Shown here: piece by piece, positions 1-9,380 of the stretch
How positions within the stretch are numbered: position 1 is the stretch's first letter
Layout of the letters: every line of letters starts with the position of its first letter
From: Ferriphaselus sp. R-1
Lineage (GTDB): Bacteria > Pseudomonadota > Gammaproteobacteria > Burkholderiales > Gallionellaceae
Reading direction: 5' to 3'
Assembly: GCF_000746095.1 (NCBI RefSeq)
Contig: NZ_JQKP01000003.1
Location: 62,001-126,000, forward strand
Length of the DNA stretch: 64,000 nt
Made by a program: the position numbers and the translations under genes
Notes under the pieces: model-generated
The model's input: only the letters and a program-made list of their open reading frames with translations
The model's database searches: none
What the model was told of the DNA's origin: nothing

Positions 1-2
1 AT

Positions 3-548
3 TTCGGCGACATGACCGCCTACGCCGCCGGGCGCATCAGTCTCAATCCCATCCGCCACATCGACCCGGTCGGCACCATCCTGTTGCCGTTGTTGACGCT
101 GGCTGTCGGCGGCATCCTGTTCGGTTGGGCCAAGCCGGTGCCGGTCAATTTCTCCGCCCTGCGTCACCCCAAGAAAGACATGCTGTGGGTCGCGCTGGCC
201 GGGCCGGCTTCCAATCTGGTCATGGCGCTAGGCTGGGCGCTGGTGGCCAAGGTGGCCTGGGCTTTCCCGGGAAGTTATTACGCCGAACCCATGCTGGAAA
301 TGGCACAAATGGGCATCAAGATCAACGCGGTACTGATGGTTCTGAACCTGCTGCCGCTGCCACCGCTGGATGGCGGGCGCATCGCGGTCAGTCTGCTACC
401 GTATCGTCAGGCGTACCAGCTATCCAAGATCGAGCCTTACGGCATGATGATTCTGATCGTGCTGGCGGTAACGCCGGTGTTGAGCTGGATACTCTCGCCG
501 CTGTATCGTGCATTCGTTCAAGTTTTGAGTCTAATTTTCGGAATCTAA
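3..548 (+). CDS. Site-2 protease family (M50) membrane protein, 5' truncated by window edge
   Basis: Reading frame is open from the first complete codon, so the gene begins before the window and the N-terminal zinc motif HExxH is not visible. The visible part has several hydrophobic segments and, near the middle, the second metal-binding motif of the family, seen as NLLPLPPLDGGR (the NPxPxLDGG type). Membrane metalloproteases of this kind cut substrates inside the bilayer; the small standalone bacterial members have no assigned substrate. It sits 9 bases upstream of trpS, the arrangement seen in many betaproteobacteria, so the two are probably cotranscribed. The family call is secure, the substrate unknown. 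Confidence 0.85.
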   Translation, partial: FGDMTAYAAGRISLNPIRHIDPVGTILLPLLTLAVGGILFGWAKPVPVNFSALRHPKKDMLWVALAGPASNLVMALGWALVAKVAWAFPGSYYAEPMLEMAQMGIKINAVLMVLNLLPLPPLDGGRIAVSLLPYRQAYQLSKIEPYGMMILIVLAVTPVLSWILSPLYRAFVQVLSLIFGI

Positions 549-557
549 AGGAATATC

Positions 558-1760
558 ATGTTTGCTGATCGCGTCTTGTCAGGCATGCGCCCCACCGGCA
601 GCCTGCATCTCGGCCACTACCACGGCGTGTTGAAGAACTGGGTGCAGATGCAGCACGAGATGGAATGCCTGTTCTTCGTAGCCGACTGGCACGCCCTGAC
701 CACGCACTACGACACGCCGCAGGTGATCGAGCAGAGCGTGTGGGATATGGTGATCGACTGGCTGGCAGCGGGCGTTGATCCCGCCCATTCGACGCTGTTC
801 ATCCAGAGCCGTGTGCCGGAACATGCCGAGCTGCATCTGCTGCTCTCCATGATCACGCCGCTGGGCTGGCTGGAGCGCATGCCGACCTACAAGGATCAGC
901 AGGAAAAACTCTCCGGCAAGGATCTTTCCACTTACGGCTTCCTCGGCTATCCGCTGCTGCAAAGCGCGGACATCCTGATCTACCGCGCCACGCAAGTGCC
1001 GGTGGGCGAAGATCAGGTGCCGCACATCGAATTTACCCGCGAGATCGCGCGCCGCTTCAACCACATCTACGGACGCGAGATCGGTTTCGAGGAAAAAGCC
1101 GAGGCCGCCATCAAGAAGATGGGAAGCAAGAAAGGCCGTCTGTACAGTGAGTTGCGCACGAAATATCAGGAGCAGGGTGACGATGAGGCGCTGCTGGCCG
1201 CCAAGGCCTTGCTGGACGAGCAGCAGAACCTGTCGCACGGCGACCGCGAGCGCCTGTTCGGCTACTTGGAGGGCAGCGGCAAGATGATTCTGTCCGAGCC
1301 GCAAGCCATGCTCACCGCCGCCTCCAGGATGCCGGGGCTGGACGGACAGAAGATGTCCAAGTCTTACGGCAACACCATCTCGATGCGCGAAGACGAAGAG
1401 AGCGTGACCAAGAAGATCCGCACCATGCCCACCGACCCGGCGCGCATCCGCCGCACCGACCCCGGCACGCCGGAGAAATGTCCGGTGTGGCAGTTGCACC
1501 AGGTGTATTCCTCGGACGACACCAAGCAGTGGGTGCAACAGGGCTGCACCAGCGCGGGCATCGGCTGCATCGAATGCAAGCAGCCGGTCATTCAGGGCGT
1601 GCTCGACGAGCAGCGCCCGATGCGCGAACGCGCCCAGTACTACCTCGACGACCCGACGCTGGTGAAGAACATCATCGCCGATGGCTGCGAAAAAGCCCGC
1701 GAACTTGCCCGCGACACCATGCGCGACGTGCGCGAAGCGATGGGGCTGAGCTACAGCTAG
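558..1760 (+). CDS. trpS: Tryptophanyl-tRNA synthetase
   Basis: Class I aminoacyl-tRNA synthetase charging tRNA-Trp in the cytoplasm. The HIGH-type signature appears near residue 17 as LHLGHYHG, and the KMSKS signature as GQKMSKSYGN around residue 268. At 400 residues it is longer than the ~330-residue E. coli enzyme. The extra length lies in the middle of the catalytic region before KMSKS, a form common in betaproteobacteria. AAAGGA lies 5-6 bases before the ATG. It ends 2 bases before scpA, so trpS-scpA-scpB look like one transcript. Confidence 0.97.
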   Translation: MFADRVLSGMRPTGSLHLGHYHGVLKNWVQMQHEMECLFFVADWHALTTHYDTPQVIEQSVWDMVIDWLAAGVDPAHSTLFIQSRVPEHAELHLLLSMITPLGWLERMPTYKDQQEKLSGKDLSTYGFLGYPLLQSADILIYRATQVPVGEDQVPHIEFTREIARRFNHIYGREIGFEEKAEAAIKKMGSKKGRLYSELRTKYQEQGDDEALLAAKALLDEQQNLSHGDRERLFGYLEGSGKMILSEPQAMLTAASRMPGLDGQKMSKSYGNTISMREDEESVTKKIRTMPTDPARIRRTDPGTPEKCPVWQLHQVYSSDDTKQWVQQGCTSAGIGCIECKQPVIQGVLDEQRPMRERAQYYLDDPTLVKNIIADGCEKARELARDTMRDVREAMGLSYS

Positions 1761-1762
1761 CC

Positions 1763-2563
1763 ATGAGCGGAACGGCGCAACTCCAGCTCACACCGTGCGC
1801 CCGCATCCACGGTGAGCCGCTGCTGGAGTTGCCGCAGGACTTGTACATCCCGCCGGATGCGCTGGAGGTGGTGCTGGACACGTTCCAGGGACCGCTCGAC
1901 CTGTTGCTGTATCTCATCCGCAAACACAATCTCGATGTGCTCGACATCCCGATGGCCGAGCTGACGCGGCAGTACATGGGCTATGTCGAGTTGATGCAGC
2001 AGCACCGGCTGGAGCTGGCTTCCGAATACCTGCTGATGGCGGCGCTGCTGATCGAGATCAAGTCGCGCATGTTGTTGCCCCGCCCCAAGCTGGTGGCCGA
2101 CGAGTCTGCCGAAGACCCCCGCGCCGAGCTGATGCGCCGTCTGCTGGAATATGAACAGATGAAGCTGGCGGCGCAGGCGCTGAATGAGCTGCCGCAAGCC
2201 GGACGCGATTTCGAGCTGGTGCAGGTGCTGATCGAGCGCACGGTGGAGGCACGCCTGCCCGAGATAGGCGTGGAGGACTTGCGCCAAGCCTGGCTGGGAT
2301 TGCTGGCGCGCGCCAAGGTGCTGGCGCACCACACGGTGCGGCGCGAGGAGCTGTCGGTGCGCGAGCGCATGAGCGAGTTGCTGCGCCGCTTGCGTCACGG
2401 CGAGTTCGAGCTGTTCGATGACCTGTTCGAGCTGGAAGGCGGCATCCCGCAACTGGTGGTCACCTTCATCGCCATGCTGGAACTGGCCAAGGAGAACCTT
2501 TTGGAGGTCACCCAAACCGGGACGCTGGGGAAAATCTATGTCCGAGCCTATGTCGCTGGATAA
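1763..2563 (+). CDS. scpA: Segregation and condensation protein A (kleisin)
   Basis: 266 residues starting at the ATG two bases after the trpS stop; a longer open frame upstream lies inside trpS and is not the gene. The family signature [19 protein letters not shown] follows the N-terminus, then [19 protein letters not shown], the helix that binds the SMC neck in kleisins. ScpA bridges the SMC heads and recruits ScpB in the chromosome-organising condensin complex. The last 26 bases overlap scpB, which implies translational coupling of the two partners. Confidence 0.95.
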   Translation: MSGTAQLQLTPCARIHGEPLLELPQDLYIPPDALEVVLDTFQGPLDLLLYLIRKHNLDVLDIPMAELTRQYMGYVELMQQHRLELASEYLLMAALLIEIKSRMLLPRPKLVADESAEDPRAELMRRLLEYEQMKLAAQALNELPQAGRDFELVQVLIERTVEARLPEIGVEDLRQAWLGLLARAKVLAHHTVRREELSVRERMSELLRRLRHGEFELFDDLFELEGGIPQLVVTFIAMLELAKENLLEVTQTGTLGKIYVRAYVAG

Positions 2564-3086
2564 GCCTATGCAGGTGCTGGAAGCGGCGCTGTTGACCGCA
2601 CAGGAAGCGCTTTCCAGCCATGAGTTGAAGCGTCTTTTTGATACGCCCATCAGCAGCCGCGAGTTGGAACGCATGCTGGCAACGCTGGCAGAGAGCTACA
2701 ACGATCGCGGCGTGGAGTTGGTGCAAATCGCCAGCGGCTGGCGCTTCCGCTCTCGCCCGGAATTGCAGACATACCTCGACCGACTCACCTCGGAAAAGGC
2801 TCCGCGCTACTCGCGCGCGGTGCTGGAGACGCTGGCCATCATTGCCTATCGCCAGCCGGTGACGCGCGGCGACATCGAAGAAATACGCGGCGTGCAGGTC
2901 GCCAGCCAGATCATCAAGACCCTGGAGGCGCGCGGCTGGATCGAAGTCGTCGGCGTGCGCGAAGTACCGGGTCGTCCCGAACTGCTGGGCACCACGGCAC
3001 GCCTGCTGGACGATCTCAACCTGCGCTCTTTGAGCGAACTGCCACCATTGGCGGAAATGAGCGGCTTGCTGGAAACTGAGGGGTAG
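2538..3086 (+). CDS. scpB: Segregation and condensation protein B
   Basis: 182 residues from an ATG inside the end of scpA (protein start [20 protein letters not shown]). It has the two winged-helix domains of ScpB, with the conserved stretch around [28 protein letters not shown] near residues 92-120, shown here only by its key elements. ScpB forms a dimer on ScpA and completes the SMC-ScpAB complex. Open frame exists further upstream, but the overlap start fits the family length of about 180-200 residues. Confidence 0.93.
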   Translation: MSEPMSLDKPMQVLEAALLTAQEALSSHELKRLFDTPISSRELERMLATLAESYNDRGVELVQIASGWRFRSRPELQTYLDRLTSEKAPRYSRAVLETLAIIAYRQPVTRGDIEEIRGVQVASQIIKTLEARGWIEVVGVREVPGRPELLGTTARLLDDLNLRSLSELPPLAEMSGLLETEG

Positions 3087-3180
3087 GGAAGTGGACCTTG
3101 CCAGCCAGCAACTGTTGCCTAGATCGAGGCCGTGCAATCGCTGATGGTCGATATTCTCGGCGGCAGAAGACTCCCTGATT

Positions 3181-3226
3181 TGTTGCATGTAACAAAAAAG
3201 CCGGTTAGTATCCGTTGCATGTAACA
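3181..3226 (+). promoter_or_regulatory. Paired palindromic operator and promoter of the toxin-antitoxin operon
   Basis: GTTGCATGTAACA occurs at 3182-3194 and again, identically, at 3214-3226. Each copy is an imperfect palindrome (TGTTgCATGtAACA). The copies are 32 bases apart, about three helical turns. The first contains a -35-like TTGCAT; TAGTAT follows 16 bases later as a -10. This is the arrangement expected for an autorepressing TA operon. Binding by the antitoxin is inferred. Confidence 0.65.
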
Positions 3227-3244
3227 TGCATGAAGGAGCTGGGC

Positions 3245-3475
3245 ATGAGATCAACTACGGTGGAAAAGAACAGTACCTCGGTACGGGTGCAAAAGCATCG
3301 GGCGGGCTTGCGTGAGGCGGGTTTGCGCCCAGTGCAGATTTGGGTGCCTGATACGCGGCGTGCGGGCTTCGCCGAAGAGTGCCGCCGTCAGTCACTGTTG
3401 TTGCAGGACGATGCACATGAGCTTGCATCCATAACCTGGCTGGAAACAGCCTCCGACCGCGAGGGATGGCAGTGA
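3245..3475 (+). CDS. MazE-type antitoxin (DUF3018 family)
   Basis: 76 residues from the ATG at 3245, chosen because AAGGAG lies about 8 bases upstream; a TTG start 30 bases earlier would fall inside the operator repeat. The sequence SVRVQKHRAGLREAGLRPVQIW followed by DTRRAGFAEECRRQ is typical of DUF3018 antitoxin-like proteins that accompany MazF toxins. Its N-terminus probably binds DNA and its C-terminus the toxin. The stop overlaps the toxin start by 10 bases, giving coupled translation in the usual antitoxin-first order. Confidence 0.8.
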   Translation: MRSTTVEKNSTSVRVQKHRAGLREAGLRPVQIWVPDTRRAGFAEECRRQSLLLQDDAHELASITWLETASDREGWQ

Positions 3476-3795
3476 GGCGCGGTGATTTGGTGACTGTTTC
3501 GCTGCAGGGGGATCTCGGTAAACCGCGCCCTGCGCTAGTGATTCAATCCGATCTGTTCGACGCGCATCCTTCCATCACCATTTTGCCGGTCACGAGCGAA
3601 TTACGTCTTGCGCCGTTGTTCCGCATCCCATTAACTCCCAGCGAGTCGAATGGGCTGAGCAAACCATCGCAAGTGATGGTGGATAAACCGCAATCTGTCT
3701 CACGCGATAAGATCGGCGCAGTGTTTGGGCGATTGGACGATGAGGCGCTGTTGGCGGTCAATCGGGCATTGGCAGTTTTCCTGGGGTTTGCTTGA
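3466..3795 (+). CDS. MazF/PemK-type endoribonuclease toxin
   Basis: 109 residues. The N-terminal VRRGDLVTVSL plus GKPRPALVIQSD matches the MazF/PemK barrel, and PSQVMVDKPQSVSRDKIG carries the conserved Asp/Lys region. MazF toxins cut mRNA at short sequence motifs; the cut site here cannot be read from sequence. It overlaps the antitoxin gene. No other mobile features adjoin it, so the pair sits as a small island between scpB and a housekeeping methyltransferase gene. Confidence 0.85.
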   Translation: MAVRRGDLVTVSLQGDLGKPRPALVIQSDLFDAHPSITILPVTSELRLAPLFRIPLTPSESNGLSKPSQVMVDKPQSVSRDKIGAVFGRLDDEALLAVNRALAVFLGFA

Positions 3796-3901
3796 TGGGC
3801 AACTCGTTGAATGAACTGCATCTCGTGGTTAGGCTCTTTGCCGCAAACCACAAACTTATCTTCCGCATCGAAATGAACAGCCAAACCACCCTGGCTCGAA
3901 T

Positions 3902-4690
3902 ATGGGGAGGCCTGAGTTGAAGCACATCACTTCACGCGACAACCCGTTCTACAAGGGGCTGCTCAAGCTGAGCGGCAACGCGCGGCAGCGGCGCAAGGCG
4001 GGGCAGACCTTGCTCGACGGCGCGCATCTGGTCGCGGCTTACCGCGCCTGTGGCGGCAAGCCGCAGCACCTGCTGCATACTGGCGCAGCGTTTCAAAACG
4101 AAGAGGTCGCCGAGCTGCTGGGATCATTCCCTGACGTACCGCAGACCTTGCTGGATGATGCGCTGTTCGCCGAGCTGTCGGAGCTGAAGACAGTCAGCGG
4201 CTTGCTGGCCCTGATCGCCTTGCCGGATTCGGATTTCTCGCCCGAGCGCAGCGGCTTCTGCCTGTTGCTGGAAGACATCCAGGACCCCGGCAACCTGGGC
4301 TCCATGCTGCGTTCGGCGGCGGCGGCGGGGTGCGATGCGGTGTTCCTGTCGCCGGGGTGCGCCGATGCCTGGTCGCCCAAGGTGCTGCGCGCCGCGATGG
4401 GCGGGCATTTCGTGCTGAACATCGTCGAGGATGCCGATCTGCTGGCGGTCGCCGCACAGTTCGGCGGCCAGCTGTTCGCCGCATCGCTGGCGGGCATGAC
4501 GAGCTTGTTCGAATGCGAGCTGCGCGGCCGGGTCGGTTTCGCCATCGGCAACGAAGGGGCAGGGCTGTCCGCCGAGCTGCAAGCCGCCTGCCAGCCGTTC
4601 ATCATTCCCATGCCGGGCCAGGTCGAATCGCTGAACGCGGCTTCGGCGGCGGCGATCTGCCTGTTCGAGGCCGTGCGCCAGCGGCGCTAA
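3902..4690 (+). CDS. TrmH/SpoU-family RNA 2'-O-methyltransferase
   Basis: 262 residues from ATG. GGGGAGG at 3904-3910 followed by TTG at 3917 makes a slightly shorter start (LKHITSRDNP) equally plausible. The N-terminal part resembles the substrate-binding domain of SpoU enzymes. The C-terminal knotted SAM domain shows LLLEDIQDPGNLGSMLRSA, then GNEGAGLS and a final SLNAASAAAICLFEA, the three SpoU motifs. It probably methylates ribose in rRNA or tRNA; target not assignable. The preceding 106 bases hold no gene. Confidence 0.88.
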   Translation: MGRPELKHITSRDNPFYKGLLKLSGNARQRRKAGQTLLDGAHLVAAYRACGGKPQHLLHTGAAFQNEEVAELLGSFPDVPQTLLDDALFAELSELKTVSGLLALIALPDSDFSPERSGFCLLLEDIQDPGNLGSMLRSAAAAGCDAVFLSPGCADAWSPKVLRAAMGGHFVLNIVEDADLLAVAAQFGGQLFAASLAGMTSLFECELRGRVGFAIGNEGAGLSAELQAACQPFIIPMPGQVESLNAASAAAICLFEAVRQRR

Positions 4691-4745
4691 TGGCGCGCTT
4701 ATTTTCGACTATCGTTCAGTCTCTACTCTGGATCTTGGCGACACC

Positions 4746-5822
4746 ATGAAATATCTCAAAGCAGAATCCCCCCTGGCCATCGCCCTGTTCGTTCTGGCGC
4801 TGGGTCTTATGGCCGAGCACAGTGCCGTCGAACAGGGCGGACTGGCGTTGTGGGGGCTGCTGCTGGTCTGCCTCGCCGCGATCATTGGTGTGGCGTTCCG
4901 CATCGCGCACCACGCGGAGGTGCTGGCGCTGCGCCTGGGCGAGCCTTTCGGCACGCTGATACTCACGCTGGCTGCCGTGTCGGTGGAAGTGGTGATCCTC
5001 GTCGTGCTGTTGCAAGGCGAGCCCAATCCGACCCTGACGCGCGATACGGTGTTCGCCGCCGTCATGTTCGACATCAACGGCATTCTCGGACTGGCCGCCA
5101 TCGTCGGCGGGCTCAAGCACGGCAGCGCCAAATACAACGTGGATTCCGGTAACTCCTTCATCGCCATGCTGATGGTGGCGATCGGTATCGGCATGTTCAT
5201 TCCCGATTTCGTGCCGGAAGCGCAATGGCGACCCTATTCGATATTCTCGATCGCCGTGATGGCCTTGATGTACGCCGGGTTCCTGCGGCTGCAAACGGTC
5301 GAACACCGCACCTTCTTCGAATATTCCAGCGAGACTGAAGAAGAATCGCATGACGAGGCGAACAGCCCGAACCGGCTGCATGTGGCGGTAATGGTCGGCG
5401 CCATCATCCTGGTGGGCTTGCTGTCCGAGGTGCTGTCGGTGTTGCTGGATGCCGGTCTTGCCGGCAGCGGCTTGCCCAAGTCCATACCGGCGGTGCTGGT
5501 CGCGCTGATCTCCGCCAGCCCCGAGATACTCACCGCGCTCAAGGCCGCGCAGCAGAACCGGATGCAGACCACCGTCAATATCGCGCTGGGCGCCTCACTG
5601 GCCACGGTACTGCTGACGCTGCCGGTGATCGAGGCGGTCGCCTTGTTCAGCGGTGAACGCATCATCATGGCGCTCACCCCGGTTCAGGGCGGCTTGCTGC
5701 TGATCACCTTCCTCGCCGTGATGAACAACCTGCATGATGGCGAAACGAACGCCATCGAAGGCATCAGCCACTTTGCCCTGTTCGCCGCGTTCATCGCGCT
5801 GGTGAGCATGGGGCTGGTCTGA
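4746..5822 (+). CDS. Calcium/cation:proton antiporter, ChaA type
   Basis: 358 residues with about ten to eleven hydrophobic segments and two internally related halves of the CaCA superfamily. The first alpha repeat reads GEPFGTLILTLAAVSVEVV (acidic residue within the membrane), and the second SASPEILTALKAAQQNRMQT. Members exchange Ca2+ or Na+/K+ for protons across the inner membrane; ion preference cannot be told. An acidic loop (SSETEEESHDE) lies in the centre, as in ChaA proteins. The gene stands alone, followed by a converging rhodanese gene and a shared hairpin. Confidence 0.85.
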   Translation: MKYLKAESPLAIALFVLALGLMAEHSAVEQGGLALWGLLLVCLAAIIGVAFRIAHHAEVLALRLGEPFGTLILTLAAVSVEVVILVVLLQGEPNPTLTRDTVFAAVMFDINGILGLAAIVGGLKHGSAKYNVDSGNSFIAMLMVAIGIGMFIPDFVPEAQWRPYSIFSIAVMALMYAGFLRLQTVEHRTFFEYSSETEEESHDEANSPNRLHVAVMVGAIILVGLLSEVLSVLLDAGLAGSGLPKSIPAVLVALISASPEILTALKAAQQNRMQTTVNIALGASLATVLLTLPVIEAVALFSGERIIMALTPVQGGLLLITFLAVMNNLHDGETNAIEGISHFALFAAFIALVSMGLV

Positions 5823-5845
5823 GTTTCTCAGCGGGGAAAAATGAA

Positions 5846-5870
5846 AACGCCCCGAGAGTCTCGGGGCGTT
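5846..5870 (-). terminator. Rho-independent terminator of the rhodanese transcript
   Basis: Perfect 10-bp stem AACGCCCCGA/TCGGGGCGTT with a 5-base loop. Read on the minus strand it is followed by a T-rich tail (TTTTCATTTTT), so it ends minus-strand transcripts 25 bases after the rhodanese stop. On the plus strand it lacks a U tract but may still slow transcription leaving the antiporter gene. Confidence 0.8.
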
Positions 5871-5894
5871 CGTGTTCAAGCAGCTAGAGGCGGG

Positions 5895-6281
5895 TTAGCG
5901 TACTACGGGCAGGCCTGCTTGTTCCCAGGCCATGATGCCGCCATTCACGTTCTTCACTTGGGAGAAGCCGGCTTCGGCCAGTTGCTTGGTGGCGGAAGCC
6001 GAGCGGCGACCGGAGCGGCACATGACGGCGACCGGCTTGTCCTTGTAGGCGGCGATCTCTTGCATGCGCGATCCGAGTTGGCCGAGCGGGATGAGCACGG
6101 CGTTCGGTGCGTGCCCTGAGGCGTATTCGCCGGGTTCGCGGACATCGAGCAGCAAAGCGCCGCTCTGGCTCATCTGACTGGCCTCCTTGACATCGATACC
6201 GTCAGACGATTGCGCTTGCCGCATCAAGAAGAAGGCCACCGCAAAGGCGATCACGCCCATCAATAATCCATTGCTGCTCAT
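5895..6281 (-). CDS. Membrane-anchored rhodanese-domain protein
   Basis: 128 residues: an N-terminal transmembrane helix (about residues 5-20, LLMGVIAFAVAFFLM), then a single rhodanese domain. The active-site loop is CRSGRRS with Cys88, and the fold markers LLDVREPGEYASGHAPNA and NVNGGIMAWEQAGLP are present. Such proteins carry sulfane sulfur on the cysteine; the acceptor is unknown. It follows the outer-membrane protein gene by 14 bases on the same strand, so the two may share a transcript that ends at the hairpin downstream. Confidence 0.88.
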   Translation of the reverse strand: MSSNGLLMGVIAFAVAFFLMRQAQSSDGIDVKEASQMSQSGALLLDVREPGEYASGHAPNAVLIPLGQLGSRMQEIAAYKDKPVAVMCRSGRRSASATKQLAEAGFSQVKNVNGGIMAWEQAGLPVVR

Positions 6282-6295
6282 CGCTGTCGTCCCGT

Positions 6296-6850
6296 TTAGA
6301 AGTTGATGCCGAGTTTGGCCTGGATCAGCGTGTTATCCGCGCTGCGCAGGGCAGGGGTGATCAGCTTGTTCTGGGTGCCTTGCCAGCGCGCGCCCAAACC
6401 GAGGTTCAATGCGCCGACGCGGTAGTCCAGGTCCACGCCCACTTGCAACGCGGTCATGCCGGTGGTGCGTCCGCCTATATCAGCCGTGACATAGCCGATG
6501 CCGGGGCCGATGCCGAAGGTCAGATCGTCGCTGAGGTGGGTGGTCCAGCGCGGATTGACTTCGAACGTGCTGATCTTCATGCCGTTCTTGTTGAAGCTGC
6601 CGTACGACAGCTTGCTGCGGATGATGCCGACGGGAGGTTGCAGCGCAAGGCAGTTGAGTGCCAGCTCGACACCTGCGTACCCGCCACTGGGGGAATGGGC
6701 GGGCTTCATGTCGCCGCCGACCAGCGACAGGGTGACTTCGGGCTTGTAGTCTGCATCGGTGACAGGCAAGACCTTCCATTCGCCTGCCGTTGCCGTTGCA
6801 GAGGCGAGCAGGCCGAGGCCCAAGAGGATGGAATTCATAGAGTGTTGCAT
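6296..6850 (-). CDS. Small outer-membrane beta-barrel protein, OmpW/acyloxyacyl-hydrolase-like
   Basis: 184 residues with a signal peptide ending near ATATAG and a mature part of alternating short beta strands that ends in Phe (KLGINF), the C-terminal signature for outer-membrane insertion. Start chosen at 6850 because GGGAG lies 8 bases upstream; a second Met 12 bases in is possible. The barrel looks like an eight-stranded OmpW/OmpA-type porin-like protein. No enzymatic residues could be confidently placed, so its substrate or ligand is unknown. A CRP/FNR-like palindrome lies about 60 bases upstream. Confidence 0.6.
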   Translation of the reverse strand: MQHSMNSILLGLGLLASATATAGEWKVLPVTDADYKPEVTLSLVGGDMKPAHSPSGGYAGVELALNCLALQPPVGIIRSKLSYGSFNKNGMKISTFEVNPRWTTHLSDDLTFGIGPGIGYVTADIGGRTTGMTALQVGVDLDYRVGALNLGLGARWQGTQNKLITPALRSADNTLIQAKLGINF

Positions 6851-6910
6851 GGAGTGACTCCCGAGGTGGATGGACAGGCGCGCACTCTACCGGTCACAGG
6901 GGCAGGGCAC

Positions 6911-6926
6911 AGTGACTAAAGTCACG
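6911..6926. promoter_or_regulatory. CRP/FNR-family-like operator
   Basis: AGTGA-N6-TCACG, matching the TGTGA-N6-TCACA layout of CRP-family sites except at the two outer bases. It lies between the parC stop and the outer-membrane protein start, where an activator of the latter would bind. Only the palindrome is seen; binding is inferred. Confidence 0.4.
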
Positions 6927-6941
6927 CACCCGCAACCGCGA

Positions 6942-9380
6942 TCACTTGTCGGCATCCGGTGCCAGCAACCCCACCACCTTCTGCGAGCTTTTCAGCGGCA
7001 AGGCTTTGCCCATGCGGGCGCGCCGCCCCAGGTAGTTCTGCAACTCCTTCTCGCCGATGCGCATGGATCGCTCCACCGAGCGCGACAGGTAAGTGACCGT
7101 CACTTCCTGGCTCCTGCACACCAGAGCGGCGACCAGTTCACTCTCGTCCTCCTGTCCCATCAGGATCACGCCCTTGCCGCCGCCGGACAGGGACTTCACT
7201 TCCGCCAGCGCAAAGGCCAGCATACGGCCCGTACTGGCGACAGCCACGACCACGGACTGCACCTCCGGCGTGAACGGTATGGGCGGCAGTATCCTTGCGC
7301 CCTCGGTCGAGACGAACTGTTTGCCGGCCTTGTTGCGGCCCAGCATATCACCCAGCGTGCAGGTGAAACCGTAGCCAGCCGAGGTGGCGAGCAGCAGGTG
7401 CTGGGTCGCGGAGCCGCAGATCACTTGCGCGATGCGGCTGCCGGCGGCGAGTTCGATGAAGGTGGCGAGCGGGGCACCGTCACCGCGTCCGGCAGGCAGT
7501 TGATGCACCGCGACGCTGCACACCCGGCCAGTATCGGCGATGACGATGCAGTGGTCGGTGGTGCGGCACTCGAAGCTGGCCAGCAAACCATCGCCGTCCT
7601 TGAAGCTGACCGCAGACAGGTCTAGCCCGTGGCCCTGACGGGTGCGTGCCCAGTGCTTTTTGGAGAGGATGACCGTCACCGGCTCGTCCACCACCTGGGC
7701 GGTGAGCACCACGCGTTCGGCCTGTTCGATCAGCGTACGGCGGGCATCGCCATGCTTCTTGATGTCCTCGTCGATCTCCTTGGCGACGCGTTTGCGCAGG
7801 ATAGAATCTGAGCCCAGCAGGCGCAGCAGTTCCGCGCCCTCATCGCGCAACTGCGCCAGTTCGCGCTCGATCTTGATGCCTTCCATGCGCGCCAACTGGC
7901 GCAGGCGTATCTCCAGGATGTCTTCGGCCTGACGCTCGGATAGCTCGAAGCGGGCGATCAAGGCCTGCTTGGGATCGTCCGATTCGCGGATCAGCGCGAT
8001 CACTTCGTCCAGGTTCAGATAGACCGTCATGCGGCCTTCGAGGATGTGGATGCGGTCGTTGACCTGCGCCAGACGGTGTTCGCAACGGCGGCGCACCGTG
8101 ACCAGACGGAACTGCACCCATTCGCGGATGATCTCGGCCAGCGGCTTCTGCTTGGGCCGCCCGTCGATGCCTATCATCACCATGTTGATCTGCAGCGAGC
8201 ACTCCAGACTGGTGTGCGCCAGCAGCACGGTCATCAGCGCATCCACGGTCTGGCGGCTGGATTTCGGCTCGAACACCAGCCGCACCGCGTTGTCCTTGTC
8301 GGATTCGTCCACCACGCGGTCCAGCACCGAGAGCAGCAGTTGTTTGTTCTGCACCTGCTCCTGCGACAGGGCTTTCTTGTTGGCCCTGACCTTGGGATTG
8401 GTCAGTTCCTCGATCTCTTCCATGATCTTCTTGGCCGACGTGCCGTGCGGCAACTCGTACACCGCGACGCGCCAATGGCCGCGCGCCAGCTCTTCCACCT
8501 TCCAGCGGGCGCGCATTTTCAGCGAGCCGCGACCACTGCGGTAGCACTCGCGGATGTCGTTCGGGGAGGAGATGATCTGGCCGCCGCCGGGCAGGTCGGG
8601 GCCGAGCACGGAACTCAGCAACTCCTCGTCGGAGGAGTCCGGCTTGCGCACGCACAAGGCTGCCGCCGCGCCGACTTCGCGCAGATTGTGCGACGGGATC
8701 TCGGTCGCCATGCCGACCGCGATGCCGGATGCGCCATTGAGCAGCACCATGGGCAGGCGGGCGGGCAGCATGGATGGCTCCATGAAGTGGCCGTCGTAGT
8801 TAGGCACCCTGTCCACCGTGCCCATGTCCAGCTCGGCCAGCAGCAGCTCGGCGATGGGCGTGAGGCGGGTCTCGGTGTAGCGCATCGCCGCTGCGTTGTC
8901 GCCGTCGCGCGAGCCGAAGTTGCCTTGCCCATCGACCAGCGGATAGCGCATGGAGAAATCCTGCGCCAGTCTGACCATGGCATCGTAGGCCGAGGAATCG
9001 CCGTGCGGGTGGAACTTGCCCAGCACCTCGCCGACCACGCGCGCGGATTTGACGTGCTTGCTGTTGTGCGCCAGCCCCATCTCGCGCATCGCATACAGGA
9101 TGCGGCGCTGCACCGGCTTCTGGCCATCGCACACATCCGGCAGCGCCCGCCCCTTGACCACGGACACGGCGTATTCCAGGTAGGCGCGCTCGGCATACAT
9201 CGCCAGCGGCACGGAGTCGCCGTCGGGCAGCGGGGGCAGGGCAGCGAACTGGCGGACGTTGCCGTTGCCCGAAGCGGCTTCCGGCTTGACCTCGGCGACG
9301 ACAGCCTCGGCGACGACGGGAACGCTATTCGGCTCGTCCTCGTCCGACTCGAACAACTGACCTTGTGGAATATCAGACAT
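6942..9380 (-). CDS. parC: DNA topoisomerase IV subunit A
   Basis: 812 residues. After an acidic 45-residue N-terminal extension comes the breakage-reunion domain, with the catalytic Tyr168 in [12 protein letters not shown] and the quinolone-resistance region [12 protein letters not shown], where Ser129 and Asp133 occupy the E. coli Ser80/Glu84 positions. The C-terminal half forms the beta-pinwheel DNA-wrapping domain. Together with ParE it decatenates daughter chromosomes. It overlaps parE by 8 bases and is translated after it. Pairing with a ParE-length B subunit, not an 800-residue GyrB, supports topoisomerase IV over gyrase. Confidence 0.93.
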   Translation of the reverse strand: MSDIPQGQLFESDEDEPNSVPVVAEAVVAEVKPEAASGNGNVRQFAALPPLPDGDSVPLAMYAERAYLEYAVSVVKGRALPDVCDGQKPVQRRILYAMREMGLAHNSKHVKSARVVGEVLGKFHPHGDSSAYDAMVRLAQDFSMRYPLVDGQGNFGSRDGDNAAAMRYTETRLTPIAELLLAELDMGTVDRVPNYDGHFMEPSMLPARLPMVLLNGASGIAVGMATEIPSHNLREVGAAAALCVRKPDSSDEELLSSVLGPDLPGGGQIISSPNDIRECYRSGRGSLKMRARWKVEELARGHWRVAVYELPHGTSAKKIMEEIEELTNPKVRANKKALSQEQVQNKQLLLSVLDRVVDESDKDNAVRLVFEPKSSRQTVDALMTVLLAHTSLECSLQINMVMIGIDGRPKQKPLAEIIREWVQFRLVTVRRRCEHRLAQVNDRIHILEGRMTVYLNLDEVIALIRESDDPKQALIARFELSERQAEDILEIRLRQLARMEGIKIERELAQLRDEGAELLRLLGSDSILRKRVAKEIDEDIKKHGDARRTLIEQAERVVLTAQVVDEPVTVILSKKHWARTRQGHGLDLSAVSFKDGDGLLASFECRTTDHCIVIADTGRVCSVAVHQLPAGRGDGAPLATFIELAAGSRIAQVICGSATQHLLLATSAGYGFTCTLGDMLGRNKAGKQFVSTEGARILPPIPFTPEVQSVVVAVASTGRMLAFALAEVKSLSGGGKGVILMGQEDESELVAALVCRSQEVTVTYLSRSVERSMRIGEKELQNYLGRRARMGKALPLKSSQKVVGLLAPDADK

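Noticed and set aside
579-1538. Long minus-strand frame of 319 residues opposite trpS
   Set aside because: Arg/His/Gln-rich composition with no domain, entirely antisense to a clearly conserved gene.
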